A stretch of DNA of 26,885 nt from Solirubrobacterales bacterium 70-9 (GCA_001898095.1 MKSH01000247.1:38788-65672), one strand, 5' to 3'; shown: positions 14,212 through 22,426, numbered from the stretch's first letter. The notes: generated by a model not told the origin, from the letters alone. Numbers and translations: made by a program.

Positions 14212-15057
14212 ATGCAGATCAAGGAAGGGGAGACGACAGCCGCCGACGATCGCCGGGTGCTCGCCGACAGTGTCACCCAGATCGCTACGGTCGGGCGGGA
14301 CCGGATCGTGCTCTGCGGATCCCATGGCGGGCGCTACTCCGCCCACTGCGCACTCGCGGCCGGGGTCGCGGCGATCGTCTTCAACGACGCAGCCGTGGGA
14401 CTCGACCAAGCGGGCATCGACGGCCTGAACGTCCTCGAGGAGCATGGCATCCCGGCCGCCACGGTCGACCGAAAGAGCGCGGTGATCGGTTCGGCCACCG
14501 AGACGGCGGCGGGACGGATCAGCTTCGTCAACCCGACGGCGAGAAGCCTGGGTGTCGAGCCGGGGATGTCGGCAGCCGAATTCGCGGAGGCCGTGGAGGC
14601 GGCGTCGGCCGGAGCGACACCTGAGCCCGCGCTCTCCGAGATGCAAGAGAGCCGACAGCTGATCCTCGACGGTCCGCTGCGTGTCTGGGCGCTCGACTCG
14701 GTCTCCCTCGCCACCCGGGAGCACGACGCGACCATCGTCGTGACCGGCTCCCACGCTCAGCTCCTCGGCGGACACCCGGAAAGTGCCCTGAACGCCGCCG
14801 CGCGACTGGCCGTCTTCAACGACGCGGGTGGTGTGGTCGCGCCGAGCAGGCTCGACGTCCTCGACGAACGGGAGACCGCTGCCGTCGCCGTCGCAGCCGC
14901 CAGCGCTCGGATCGGCGAGGCGTCGTCGACCTATCACGAAGGGGTCATCAGCGCGGCGAACTCGACCGCGATGGCCGACGGCGCATCGGTCGGCATGCGG
15001 GTAGTGGACTACATCGCGCAGGTCGTCGGTCGGGCCGCCGAGGCGGGAGTCTCATGA
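14212..15057 (+). CDS. Unknown protein with an internal duplication, first gene of the catabolic operon
   Basis: I do not recognise this 281-residue protein. It is built from two related halves. Residues 29-107 include RIVLCGSHGG, AAIVFNDA and SAVIGSATETAAGRISFVN. Residues 171-250 include TIVVTGSHAQ, RLAVFNDA and SARIGEASSTYHEGVISAAN. The shared pattern is a strand ending in GSH, then VFNDA about 20 residues on, then a xxIGxAxxTxxxGxIS..N segment. This suggests an alpha/beta fold with twofold symmetry, possibly binding a phosphate or an acidic ligand at the GSH and ND loops. There is no signal peptide or membrane segment. The stop overlaps the ThDP enzyme start by ATGA, so the product is probably tied to that enzyme or its substrate. 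The coding call is firm; the function is open. Confidence 0.8.
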   Translation: MQIKEGETTAADDRRVLADSVTQIATVGRDRIVLCGSHGGRYSAHCALAAGVAAIVFNDAAVGLDQAGIDGLNVLEEHGIPAATVDRKSAVIGSATETAAGRISFVNPTARSLGVEPGMSAAEFAEAVEAASAGATPEPALSEMQESRQLILDGPLRVWALDSVSLATREHDATIVVTGSHAQLLGGHPESALNAAARLAVFNDAGGVVAPSRLDVLDERETAAVAVAAASARIGEASSTYHEGVISAANSTAMADGASVGMRVVDYIAQVVGRAAEAGVS

Positions 15058-16754
15058 GGGGCGGCGAGGCGCTCGCGCGCATGCTCAAGGCGTACGGTGT
15101 CGGTCCGATCTTCGGGATGGGCGGTTTTCAACTGCTCCCGTTTTACCGTGCGGCGAAGGAACTCGGCCTGCAGCACCACCTCACCGATGACGAGCGCTCG
15201 GGACTGTTCGCGGCCGATGCCTACGCGCGGGTCTCGGGTCGGCCGGGGGTAGTGGACGCGACCCTCGGCCCAGGCGCGACGAATCTGGTCACCGCGCTCG
15301 TCGAGTCGCTCAACGCGGGAATCCCGATCATCGCGATCGTCGGCGACACGCATCGTGCCCACAGCTGGAAGAACATGACCCAGGAGACCCGCCAGCTCGA
15401 GATTCTCCAGCCGGCAGCAAAGCGCGTGATCCGTGTGGAGGATCCGAGCCGGATCCCCGAGCTCGTCCGGCATGCGTTCGCGGTGGCTACGTCCGGCCGC
15501 CCCGGTCCGGTGGTCCTGGCGATCCCGGAGGACATCTCGCACGGCGAAGTCGACTATCCGGGGGATGCGTTCTGGGCCGACCCCACCGCGCTCGCCGCGC
15601 CGTCTCGTCGCACCGCGCCGTCGGCCCCCGACATCGAGCGGGCTGCCGAGCTCCTCTCCCGCGCGAGACGGCCGCTGATCCTCGCCGGTGGCGGAGTGCA
15701 CCTCTCCGGTGCCTACGAGCCGCTGATGACGCTCGTCGAGCGGCACGGGATCCCGGTGGCCCATACCCTCTCCGGAAAGGGCTCGATTCCCTGCGTCCAC
15801 CCGCTCTCCGTGGGGCTGTTCGGACGCTACAGCCGGATCGCCAACGAGCTCCTAGAAGAGTCCGACGGACTGCTCGTGGTCGGGTGCAAGCTGGGTGAGA
15901 TCGCGACCAAGCGCTATGTGCTTCCCGATCCCGGGACGCCGACCGTCCACCTCGACGTCGATCCCGATGAGATCGGACGCTGGTTCCGGACCGAGGTGTC
16001 GCTCTGGGGCGACGCCCGCTGCGGTCTCGAATCCCTGCTGACGGCCCTCGACGAGCCGCAAGGGCGGGCCGAGTACGGCGCGGAGGTCGCCCGCCGGCAC
16101 GCCGAGTGGCGCCGCAAGACCCAACCGCGCTACGCGAGCACGGAGCAGCCGATCAACATGGCGCGCCTGATCGGCGAGCTCAACGCCGTCCTTCCAGAGG
16201 ACGGCGTCCTGGTGGCCGACGGCGGCTTCGCCAGCCATTGGGCCGGACTCCTCTTCGACACCCGGCGTGCAGGAAGGCACTTCGTCACCGACCGCGGGTT
16301 CGCGTCGATCGGCTATGGCCTCCCGGGGGCGCTTGGTTCCCAGCTCGCGATGCCGGACAAGGGCGTGGTAGGGATCACCGGCGACGGAGGTCTGAACATG
16401 ACGATCGGTGGGCTTGAGACGGCACGCAGGGTCGGCACCCCGTTTACCTTGATCGTCGTCAACAACGCGGCGTCCGGATACGTGAAAGCCCTCCAGCATG
16501 CCGTCTACGGACCCGACTTCTACCAGTCATCGGATCTCACCGACCTCGACTACGCGGCCCTGGCGCGCGACTTCGGTTGTGCCGGCATACGGGTCGAGAA
16601 CCCTGCTGATCTACGCTCGGCGTTGACCGAGGCACTGGCCGAGCGCAGCGTACCGACGGTCGTCGACGTGGTGGTGACCAGGGACCCCGCGGCGATGCTG
16701 CCGGGCGTGGACAGCCGGACCCAGCCGATCAAAGCGGGCGACCGCCCGGCCTGA
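15054..16754 (+). CDS. IlvB-like thiamine-diphosphate-dependent enzyme
   Basis: This 566-residue enzyme belongs to the acetolactate synthase/decarboxylase superfamily of ThDP enzymes. The N-terminal PYR domain has HLTDDERSGLFAADAYARVS with the cofactor-activating E47. A central domain spans about 190-330. The C-terminal PP domain has the ThDP/Mg motif from GDGG (443) to NN (470-471). The sequence diverges from true acetolactate synthases, and the pathway context (no ilvN or ilvC) argues against branched-chain biosynthesis. Related enzymes include sulfoacetaldehyde acetyltransferase, cyclohexane-1,2-dione hydrolase and IolD, which cleave or join C-C bonds next to a carbonyl. Such a role fits a catabolic operon with several dehydrogenases, but the substrate cannot be read from the sequence. 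Translation is coupled to the preceding gene through ATGA at 15054-15057. Confidence 0.88.
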   Translation: MRGGEALARMLKAYGVGPIFGMGGFQLLPFYRAAKELGLQHHLTDDERSGLFAADAYARVSGRPGVVDATLGPGATNLVTALVESLNAGIPIIAIVGDTHRAHSWKNMTQETRQLEILQPAAKRVIRVEDPSRIPELVRHAFAVATSGRPGPVVLAIPEDISHGEVDYPGDAFWADPTALAAPSRRTAPSAPDIERAAELLSRARRPLILAGGGVHLSGAYEPLMTLVERHGIPVAHTLSGKGSIPCVHPLSVGLFGRYSRIANELLEESDGLLVVGCKLGEIATKRYVLPDPGTPTVHLDVDPDEIGRWFRTEVSLWGDARCGLESLLTALDEPQGRAEYGAEVARRHAEWRRKTQPRYASTEQPINMARLIGELNAVLPEDGVLVADGGFASHWAGLLFDTRRAGRHFVTDRGFASIGYGLPGALGSQLAMPDKGVVGITGDGGLNMTIGGLETARRVGTPFTLIVVNNAASGYVKALQHAVYGPDFYQSSDLTDLDYAALARDFGCAGIRVENPADLRSALTEALAERSVPTVVDVVVTRDPAAMLPGVDSRTQPIKAGDRPA

Positions 16755-16764
16755 GGGGGAAGAC

Positions 16765-17727
16765 TTGACCGACGACGAACTCCGCGACCTCTATCGCCAG
16801 ATGGTGACGATCCGTGAGTTCGAGTCGCGGATCCTCAGACTACGGCTCGACGGTGAGATCGAGGGCGTCGTGCATCCGTACATCGGCGAGGAGGCGATCG
16901 CGGTCGGGGTCTGTGCGCACCTTCGGCGCGACGACGCGATGACCAGCACCCACCGGGGCCACGGTCACTGCATCGCGAAGGGCGCCGACCTCGGCAGGAT
17001 GATGGCCGAGCTGTTCGGCCGTATCGACGGCTTTTGCGGTGGGAAGGGTGGCTCCATGCACATCGCCGATTTCGAGATCGGGATGCTGGGCGCCAACGGG
17101 ATCGTCGCCGCGGGTCTGCCGATCGCCTGCGGATCTGCGCTCGCGGCCCAGCTACGGGACTCCGATCAGGTCACCGCCTGCATGTTCGGCGACGGGGTGG
17201 CCGGCGCCGGGCCTTTCCACGAGTGCCTCAACATCGCCGGCCTCCAGCGGTTGCCGATCGTCTTCGTCTGCGAGGACAACGGTTGGGCGGCCAACTCGGT
17301 CTCCGGCGAGATGCTCTCCGGCACACCTGCCTCGATCGCCGCCGGTCATCAGGTGCGGTCGACGGCCGTCGACGGCACCGACGTCCTCGACGTCGCAGCG
17401 GCGATGGAGGAGGCGGTCGCGGTGGCCCGGGGGGGCGAGGGTCCCACCCTGATCGTGGCCAGATGCTTTCGATACCAGGGTCACGCCTACCGCAACGTCG
17501 ACCTGCCGCTGCCGGGGGGCGAGGAGGAGCGGCGTGCCTGGCTCGAAAGGGACCCGATTCCGAGGTTCGCGGAGGAGCTGGCCCGACGAGGGGTCGAGCT
17601 CGATCCAGAGGCGGTGTCGCGAGAGGTGGAGGAGGAATTGGGCGCGGCGGAGGACTTCGCCCGGAACAGCCCGGTTCCGGCCCTCGACTCGGCTCTGGCC
17701 GATCTCTTCGCGGAGGCACCGAGGTGA
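16765..17727 (+). CDS. 2-oxoacid/acetoin dehydrogenase E1 component, alpha subunit
   Basis: This 320-residue protein is the ThDP-binding alpha subunit of a heterotetrameric E1 enzyme (pyruvate or acetoin dehydrogenase type). It shows HPYIGEEAIAVGV (37-49), STHRGHGHCIAKG (61-73), GGKGGSMHI (92-100) and the ThDP motif FGDGVAGAGPFHECLNIAG (141-159) ending at N172. The start is TTG at 16765 with GAGGGGAAGA directly before it; the family begins a few residues before LYRQMVTIREFE, which fits. It overlaps the beta-subunit gene by GTGA. No E2 lipoyl acyltransferase or E3 gene lies in the window, so the enzyme either borrows those subunits or acts without them as a ThDP-dependent lyase or decarboxylase. 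The gene resembles acoA but the substrate is unproven. Confidence 0.9.
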   Translation: MTDDELRDLYRQMVTIREFESRILRLRLDGEIEGVVHPYIGEEAIAVGVCAHLRRDDAMTSTHRGHGHCIAKGADLGRMMAELFGRIDGFCGGKGGSMHIADFEIGMLGANGIVAAGLPIACGSALAAQLRDSDQVTACMFGDGVAGAGPFHECLNIAGLQRLPIVFVCEDNGWAANSVSGEMLSGTPASIAAGHQVRSTAVDGTDVLDVAAAMEEAVAVARGGEGPTLIVARCFRYQGHAYRNVDLPLPGGEEERRAWLERDPIPRFAEELARRGVELDPEAVSREVEEELGAAEDFARNSPVPALDSALADLFAEAPR

Positions 17728-18710
17728 GCGAGAGGCTGAAATTCTTCGACGCTCTCGACGCGGCGATGGCCGCGGAGCTGAGGAACGATCCGGACACCTT
17801 CGTACTGGGGACCGCGCCGCCGGCCGCGATGGTCGAGGAGTTCGGTGGTTCGCGGGTCCGGGAAATGCCGATCGCCGAGTCGGCGATGACCGGGATGGCG
17901 GTCGGGGCCGCGGGAAGCGGTATGCATCCGATCGTCCTCTGGTCATGCGTGAACTTCGCCTTCAATGCCTTCGACCAGATCGTGAATCAGGCGGCCCGGA
18001 TCAGATACATGTTCGGTGGACAGGCCGACTTCCCGATCCTCTTCCGGGCCCGTTATCTGAATGGCACGCGCTCTGCGGCCCAGCACTCGCAGACCGCCTA
18101 CGCCCTTTTCGCACACGCCGGTGGCCTGAAGGTGGTCGTCCCCTCCGGGCCGGCCGAGGCGGCGGGCCTGTTGCGAGGATCCGTCCGCGATCCCAATCCC
18201 GTCATCCTGCTCGAGCCGGAGCGGCTGCGGCCACTCGACGATGACGTCGACCTGGACGCGGTGATCCCGCTCGGAAGCGCGCGGGTCGCCCGCCCAGGCG
18301 ACGACGTGACGGTCGTATCGCTCGGCTACACGGTCATCGAGGCCTGTAGGGCCGCCGATGCACTCGAGGCAGAAGGGGTTTCCGCGGAGGTGGTGGACCT
18401 CCGGACCGTGGTCCCACTCGACCTCGCGACGATCAAGGCCTCGGTCGGGAAGACCGGGCGACTGATCGTGGTCGATGAGTCGCTGCCGACCTGCTCGGTG
18501 GCTTCCGAGGTGATCACCTCGGTGGTCGAGGACCCCGAGTGTCTGGCGTTGCTGAAGTCTGCGCCGCGACGTGTATGCACCGCCCCGGTACCTGTCCCCT
18601 TCAGCCCCCAGCTCGAGGATCGGGTCCTACCCGACTGGGGCGATGTTCGTGCGGCGGCCCTGGAGATGACGGGGATCTCGGTGGCGGATCGTGAAGGGGC
18701 CGGACGATGA
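17724..18710 (+). CDS. 2-oxoacid/acetoin dehydrogenase E1 component, beta subunit
   Basis: This 328-residue partner of the alpha subunit has the transketolase-like pyrimidine-binding domain with EMPIAESAMTGMAVGAA (the Glu activates ThDP) and NFAFNAFDQIVNQAARIRYM, then the C-terminal domain with VVSLGYTVIEACRAADAL and EVVDLRTVVPLDL. The GTG start at 17724 lies within the alpha-subunit stop region, giving a 4-base overlap. Upstream in-frame sequence is a shadow of the alpha gene. The stop in turn overlaps the next gene (ATGA at 18707-18710). Together the subunits form an alpha2beta2 ThDP enzyme in the cytoplasm. The segment that follows the second motif, MFGGQADFPILFRARYLNGT, aligns with normal E1 beta proteins, but I cannot infer acyl-chain specificity. 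Confidence 0.9.
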   Translation: MSERLKFFDALDAAMAAELRNDPDTFVLGTAPPAAMVEEFGGSRVREMPIAESAMTGMAVGAAGSGMHPIVLWSCVNFAFNAFDQIVNQAARIRYMFGGQADFPILFRARYLNGTRSAAQHSQTAYALFAHAGGLKVVVPSGPAEAAGLLRGSVRDPNPVILLEPERLRPLDDDVDLDAVIPLGSARVARPGDDVTVVSLGYTVIEACRAADALEAEGVSAEVVDLRTVVPLDLATIKASVGKTGRLIVVDESLPTCSVASEVITSVVEDPECLALLKSAPRRVCTAPVPVPFSPQLEDRVLPDWGDVRAAALEMTGISVADREGAGR

Positions 18711-19741
18711 AGGCCTACCGTCTGATCGAGTGGCAGCGACCTCCCGGTCTCTGCGACGTGGAGGTCCCCGAGCCGAGCGGCGGCGAGGTCCTGATCCGGA
18801 TCGGTGGGGCCGGCGTCTGCCGCTCCGACCTACACATCATGGGCGAACCACCCGGGAGGCGCGCCTGGGTGCCGCCGTTCACGCTCGGTCACGAGAACGC
18901 AGGTTGGGTCGAGGCACTCGGGCCTGAGGCGCAGGGCTTCGCGGTCGGCGATCCGGTCGCCGTCTACGGTGCATGGGGGTGCGGTGTCTGTCGCCCCTGC
19001 AGGAGCGGTCGCGACAACTACTGCGAGCGCCGTGCCACCGCCGGCTACACCGGCGGTGGACTCGGCCGCGACGGCGGCATGGCCGAGTTCATGCTGGTCC
19101 CGGCGGTGGGCCTGCTCTTCCCGATCGACGGTCTCGACCCGGTCGAGGTGGCGCCGTTGACCGACGCGGCCCTGACGTCCTACCACGCGGTGAAACGGTC
19201 GCTCGAGGTTCTGGTCCCCGGCTCGACGGCCGTGGTGATCGGCGTCGGCGGCCTCGGCCACCTCGCGGTCCAGGTCGTGAAGGCGGTCTCGCCCGCTCGG
19301 GTGATCGCGGTCGACGTCGAACCCGCCAAGCTCGAGCTGGCGCGCCGGCTCGGCGCCGACCTCGTGATCGACCCGGAACTCGCCGCCGAGGCGATCATCG
19401 AGGAGACGTCGGGGACGGGGGCCGAGCTGGTGCTCGATTTCGTCGGCAGCGACGCGACCCTGGCGCTGGCCTCGGGCTCGGTGAGAGCGGAGGGTGCACT
19501 GACGATCGTCGGGGCGGGCGGCGGGCATCTCGATTGGGAGTTCGCGACGGTGGCCCCGGCTGCAAGGTTCTCCCGCACCCTCTGGGGCACCCGCGCCGAC
19601 CTGGCGGAGGTCTTGACATTGGCTCGGGATGGCGCCATCGAGGCCCAGATCGAGCGTTTCCCGCTGGACCGGGCGGGAGAGGCCTACGACCGACTCCGGT
19701 CCGGATCGCTCCAGGGGCGAGCAGTCGTGGTGCCCTCGTGA
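18707..19741 (+). CDS. Zinc-dependent alcohol dehydrogenase (MDR family)
   Basis: This 344-residue medium-chain dehydrogenase carries all zinc ligands. Catalytic positions are C38 in AGVCRSDLH and H62-E63 in LGHENAG. The structural zinc cysteines are C92, C95, C98 and C106. The Rossmann motif GVGGLG is at 179-184, and the acidic end of the next strand (VIAVDVE) points to NAD(H). Overall it resembles the secondary alcohol dehydrogenases of Rhodococcus, such as ADH-A, including VAVYGAWGCGVC, LTDAALTSYHA and the C-terminal GSLQGRAVVVP. It would interconvert a secondary alcohol and a ketone, for example an acyloin/diol and diketone step suited to the ThDP enzymes upstream. It is translationally coupled to the E1 beta gene. 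Confidence 0.9.
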   Translation: MKAYRLIEWQRPPGLCDVEVPEPSGGEVLIRIGGAGVCRSDLHIMGEPPGRRAWVPPFTLGHENAGWVEALGPEAQGFAVGDPVAVYGAWGCGVCRPCRSGRDNYCERRATAGYTGGGLGRDGGMAEFMLVPAVGLLFPIDGLDPVEVAPLTDAALTSYHAVKRSLEVLVPGSTAVVIGVGGLGHLAVQVVKAVSPARVIAVDVEPAKLELARRLGADLVIDPELAAEAIIEETSGTGAELVLDFVGSDATLALASGSVRAEGALTIVGAGGGHLDWEFATVAPAARFSRTLWGTRADLAEVLTLARDGAIEAQIERFPLDRAGEAYDRLRSGSLQGRAVVVPS

Positions 19742-19761
19742 TCAGATCGAAAGGAGAGATC

Positions 19762-19800
19762 GTGTCCGTTTCAGAGCAGGTTGCGGGGTGGTACCGATGA
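19762..19800 (+). other. 12-codon ORF with a strong ribosome site before the SDR gene
   Basis: A GTG at 19762 is preceded by AAAGGAG at 19750-19756 and opens a 12-codon frame (VSVSEQVAGWYR). Its stop TGA overlaps the ATG of the dehydrogenase at 19797. The arrangement would feed ribosomes onto the next start by translational coupling. It may instead be the relic of a longer gene or chance. No peptide function is claimed. Confidence 0.3.
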
Positions 19801-20630
19801 GTGTCGAGGTGCCTGCGCTGCCACCCTTGAAAGCCCGGGTCGACCTCTCCGGCCAGGTCGCCCTCGTGACCGGCGCCGGTCGCGGGATCGGTCTCGGCAT
19901 CGCGCGTGGGCTGGCCGCCGCCGGCGCCACCGTCGTCGCCGCGGACCTGCTGGCGGAGGTGGCTTCCGAATCGGCGGCCGAGCTGGCCGCGGAAGGACTG
20001 GCGGTGACGGCGGCACAGGTCGACGTCACCGACGAGGGCGGTGTCGGCGCCCTGATCGGCCGCCTCGTCGCCGACAACGGGCGCCTCGACATCCTCGTGA
20101 ACAACGCCGCGATCACCGGCACGAAGACGATCGAGGACACCTCGGCCGACGAATGGCGGCAGACGTTGGAGGTCAACCTGACGGGCCCCTTCCTGTGCTC
20201 CAAGGCGGTGTTGCCGACGATGACGGCCGCAGGCTACGGGCGGATCGTCAACATCGGCTCGGTCGCGGCGAAGCGCATCTCCTACAACGCCGACGCGAGC
20301 TACACGGCCTCGAAGGCCGGCCTGCTCGCCTTCACGCGGCACCTCGCCTATGAGGCCGCCCCCGCCGGGATCGCCGTCAACGCCGTCTGCCCCGGCCCGA
20401 CGCTGACGTCGAATCTGGCGGCGATCGCCACCGAGGAGACCCTGCGGGCGCGTGAGAAATCGGTCCCCAGGGGACGGTTGGCGCTCCCCGAGGACATCAT
20501 GCGGACCGTCCTGTTCCTCGTCTCCGACCTGGCCGAGATGCTCTCCGGCCAGGCCATCGACGTCGACGGGGGTTCGCTGCTCGGCTGGTACGACACCGAG
20601 ACCTACTTCGAGCGTCGGCGGGTGAGCTGA
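19797..20630 (+). CDS. Short-chain dehydrogenase/reductase (SDR)
   Basis: This 277-residue classical SDR has the cofactor motif TGAGRGIG (25-32), an Asp at the end of strand 2 (D50 in VVAADL) favouring NAD(H), NNAA (102-105), catalytic S155 in NIGSVAAKR and Y169-x3-K173. The C-terminal GQAIDVDGGSLLGWYDTE is close to the 3-ketoacyl reductase and sugar/polyol dehydrogenase branch. It would oxidise or reduce a hydroxy or keto group of the pathway intermediate. The ATG at 19797 is preceded by GGGGTGG. An in-frame upstream ATG at 19629 lies inside the previous gene and the added residues are basic shadow sequence. The 55-bp gap before it is the largest inside this operon up to 24645 and holds only a 12-codon ORF. 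Confidence 0.9.
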   Translation: MSVEVPALPPLKARVDLSGQVALVTGAGRGIGLGIARGLAAAGATVVAADLLAEVASESAAELAAEGLAVTAAQVDVTDEGGVGALIGRLVADNGRLDILVNNAAITGTKTIEDTSADEWRQTLEVNLTGPFLCSKAVLPTMTAAGYGRIVNIGSVAAKRISYNADASYTASKAGLLAFTRHLAYEAAPAGIAVNAVCPGPTLTSNLAAIATEETLRAREKSVPRGRLALPEDIMRTVLFLVSDLAEMLSGQAIDVDGGSLLGWYDTETYFERRRVS

Positions 20631-20631
20631 G

Positions 20632-21315
20632 GTGGCCGGCGACTGGGTCGATCTCTCGCAACCGTTGTTCAACGGCATGCCTCGTGCCGCCGCGCACGGT
20701 GAGCCACGTTTCTGGGTGGACGAGTTCCGGACCCCGATCCCGGGAGGCGAGAACGTCGCCCGCGTCACCCACCTCGACATGGCGGCGCATGTCGGAACCC
20801 ACGTCGATGCGGCGATCCACTTCGTGCCCGGCGGGAAGACCATCGGTGAGTACGGGCTCGACGCGTTTCGTGGGCCCGGGGTCGTCCTCGACGTCCGCCG
20901 CCGCGGCGTTGTCGAGCTCACGCCGGCAGAGCTCGACAAGGCCCGGCCGAAGATCCGGCCGGGGGACGTCGTCCTGCTCTGGTTCGGCTACGCGGATCTC
21001 TACCGCTCGCCGGGCGACTACGCCGACCATCCCTACCTCACCGCAGCCGGTGCCGACTGGTTGCTGGAACGAGATATCCGGCTGCTCGGGGTCGACACCG
21101 TGACGCCGGATCTGCCGGGTCCGCATCGTCCGGACGGCTTCGACTTTCCCGTCCACAAGCGGTTGCTGGCGAAGGATGTACTGATCGTCGAGAACCTCGG
21201 GCCGGGCCTCGGCGAGGTGGCCGGAAAGCGAATCGAGTTCCTCGCCGCGCCCTTCGCGATCGACGGTGGCGACGCCTCGCCGATCGTGCCGCTCGCTCGT
21301 GAGGTGGCCGAATGA
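20632..21315 (+). CDS. Cyclase-family metal-dependent hydrolase (KynB-like)
   Basis: This 227-residue protein belongs to the cyclase/kynurenine formamidase family, whose zinc or manganese site is built from HxxxHxDxxxH. Here that is H53, H57, D59 and H63 (HVGTHVDAAIH). The remaining ligands are H175 and E187 in FPVHKRLL and VLIVENL. All positions are intact, so an active hydrolase is expected. Known members split N-formyl amides, lactones or related C-N and C-O bonds. True KynB acts in tryptophan breakdown, but no other kynurenine-pathway gene is present, so the substrate here is something else. The GTG start at 20632 follows the SDR stop by one base, and the first residues DWVDLSQPLFNGMP match the usual N-terminus of the family. 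Confidence 0.88.
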   Translation: MAGDWVDLSQPLFNGMPRAAAHGEPRFWVDEFRTPIPGGENVARVTHLDMAAHVGTHVDAAIHFVPGGKTIGEYGLDAFRGPGVVLDVRRRGVVELTPAELDKARPKIRPGDVVLLWFGYADLYRSPGDYADHPYLTAAGADWLLERDIRLLGVDTVTPDLPGPHRPDGFDFPVHKRLLAKDVLIVENLGPGLGEVAGKRIEFLAAPFAIDGGDASPIVPLAREVAE

Positions 21316-21343
21316 AGAACAAATCGAGAGCTGGGAGTTGCCG

Positions 21344-22426
21344 ATGCTGACCGGAACGCTGCACTACCTGCGTGCCCCTTTCGTGGCAAACGTGAAACCG
21401 GGCCAGAACGTGCTCATCCTTTCCGACACGGCCCACGACGAGCGGGTCTGGCAGGCGGTGATGAGCGTCGTGGTCGAGCAGGGGGCGGAACCCACCTTGG
21501 CCCTGTTCGATCCGCGCCCGGCCGACTACTACGATCCGCCGCCGGCCGTCTGCGAGGCGATGCTCAGTTCCGACATCAACGTCCTGCTCGCCTCGACCGG
21601 GATGCTCCACAGCCGCGCCAACGCGAGGGCGATGGCCGCGGGCGTGCCGGCAATCTGCATGGACGGCGGGATGACGCTCGAGATGTTCCAGAGCGGGGCG
21701 GTGACCGAGGACGTCACCGAAATGGCCCGCTTCAAGCACCGCGTCGCCAAGAACGTGTTCGGCCCGGATGCGCGGGAGTGCCGCGTCACATCGCGGCAGG
21801 GTTCTGACCTCACCTATCGGGTGGACGACCGGATCTTCGTGCCGCCGATGCCCGGTCCCGACTTCGACCCCTACAAGATCGTCGATTTCGCTCGCGCCGA
21901 AGAACGCGAGGGCGGCAAGCTGCTCTTCTACCTCTTCCCCACGGGGGAGTTGAACGTCGCACCGATCGAGGGTTCCGCCAACGGCGTCCTCGTCGTCGAG
22001 CTGACCATGCATCACCTCGACCGTCTCTCGACGCCGATCGCACTACACGTGAAGGATGGCCGTGTCGTCGAGATCGAGGGCGACGCCGACGCCTTCTCCC
22101 TGCGTCGTTACCTCGCCGACTATGGCGACGAGAACGCCTACATGTTTCCGGCGGAGGCGTCGGTCGGGATCAACCGGCGGGCGATCGTGCGTGGCATCCA
22201 GCGTGAGGACAAGAACATCTGGGGTGCGATGCATTTCGGTCTCGGAACCAACGTCGACGTCGGCGGCTCGATCGACAGTCGAATCCACATGGATGGGGTC
22301 ATCCTGGAACCCACCCTGTACATCGACGGGGAGGCGCGCATCCGGGACGGTCGCTTCCTCGTGCCGGTCGAGTTCGAGGACGAGGTCAGCGGCGATCCCG
22401 GCTATCCCGACCCGGCGGTCGTCTGA
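21344..22426 (+). CDS. M29 aminopeptidase / 2,5-dihydroxypyridine dioxygenase-fold metalloenzyme
   Basis: This 360-residue protein has the fold shared by M29 leucyl aminopeptidases (aminopeptidase T) and the ring-cleaving dioxygenase NicX. Conserved pieces are GELNVAPIEGSANG (201-214), PAEASVGIN (269-277), MHFGLGTN (296-303, H297) and RIHMDGVILEPTLYIDG (313-329, H315 and D317). H297 with the H-x-D pair matches the metal ligands of the superfamily. In such an operon an oxygenase or hydrolase is more likely than a peptidase; NicX-type enzymes open hydroxylated N-heterocycles to N-formyl products, and the gene just upstream encodes a formamidase-like protein. The ATG at 21344 has GGGAG upstream; the 26 residues of the longer ORF are Arg-rich shadow. 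The exact reaction is unresolved. Confidence 0.82.
   Translation: MLTGTLHYLRAPFVANVKPGQNVLILSDTAHDERVWQAVMSVVVEQGAEPTLALFDPRPADYYDPPPAVCEAMLSSDINVLLASTGMLHSRANARAMAAGVPAICMDGGMTLEMFQSGAVTEDVTEMARFKHRVAKNVFGPDARECRVTSRQGSDLTYRVDDRIFVPPMPGPDFDPYKIVDFARAEEREGGKLLFYLFPTGELNVAPIEGSANGVLVVELTMHHLDRLSTPIALHVKDGRVVEIEGDADAFSLRRYLADYGDENAYMFPAEASVGINRRAIVRGIQREDKNIWGAMHFGLGTNVDVGGSIDSRIHMDGVILEPTLYIDGEARIRDGRFLVPVEFEDEVSGDPGYPDPAVV

Noticed and set aside
14212..16754. Acetolactate synthase for branched-chain amino acid synthesis
   Set aside because: There is no ilvN, ilvC or leu gene and the neighbours are catabolic; the ThDP enzyme is better left as an IlvB-like catabolic enzyme.
21312..21350. 12-codon ORF between the cyclase and M29 genes
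   Set aside because: It starts in the cyclase stop and ends on the next ATG, like the one at 19762, but has no ribosome site of its own; the GGGAG inside it serves the M29 gene.
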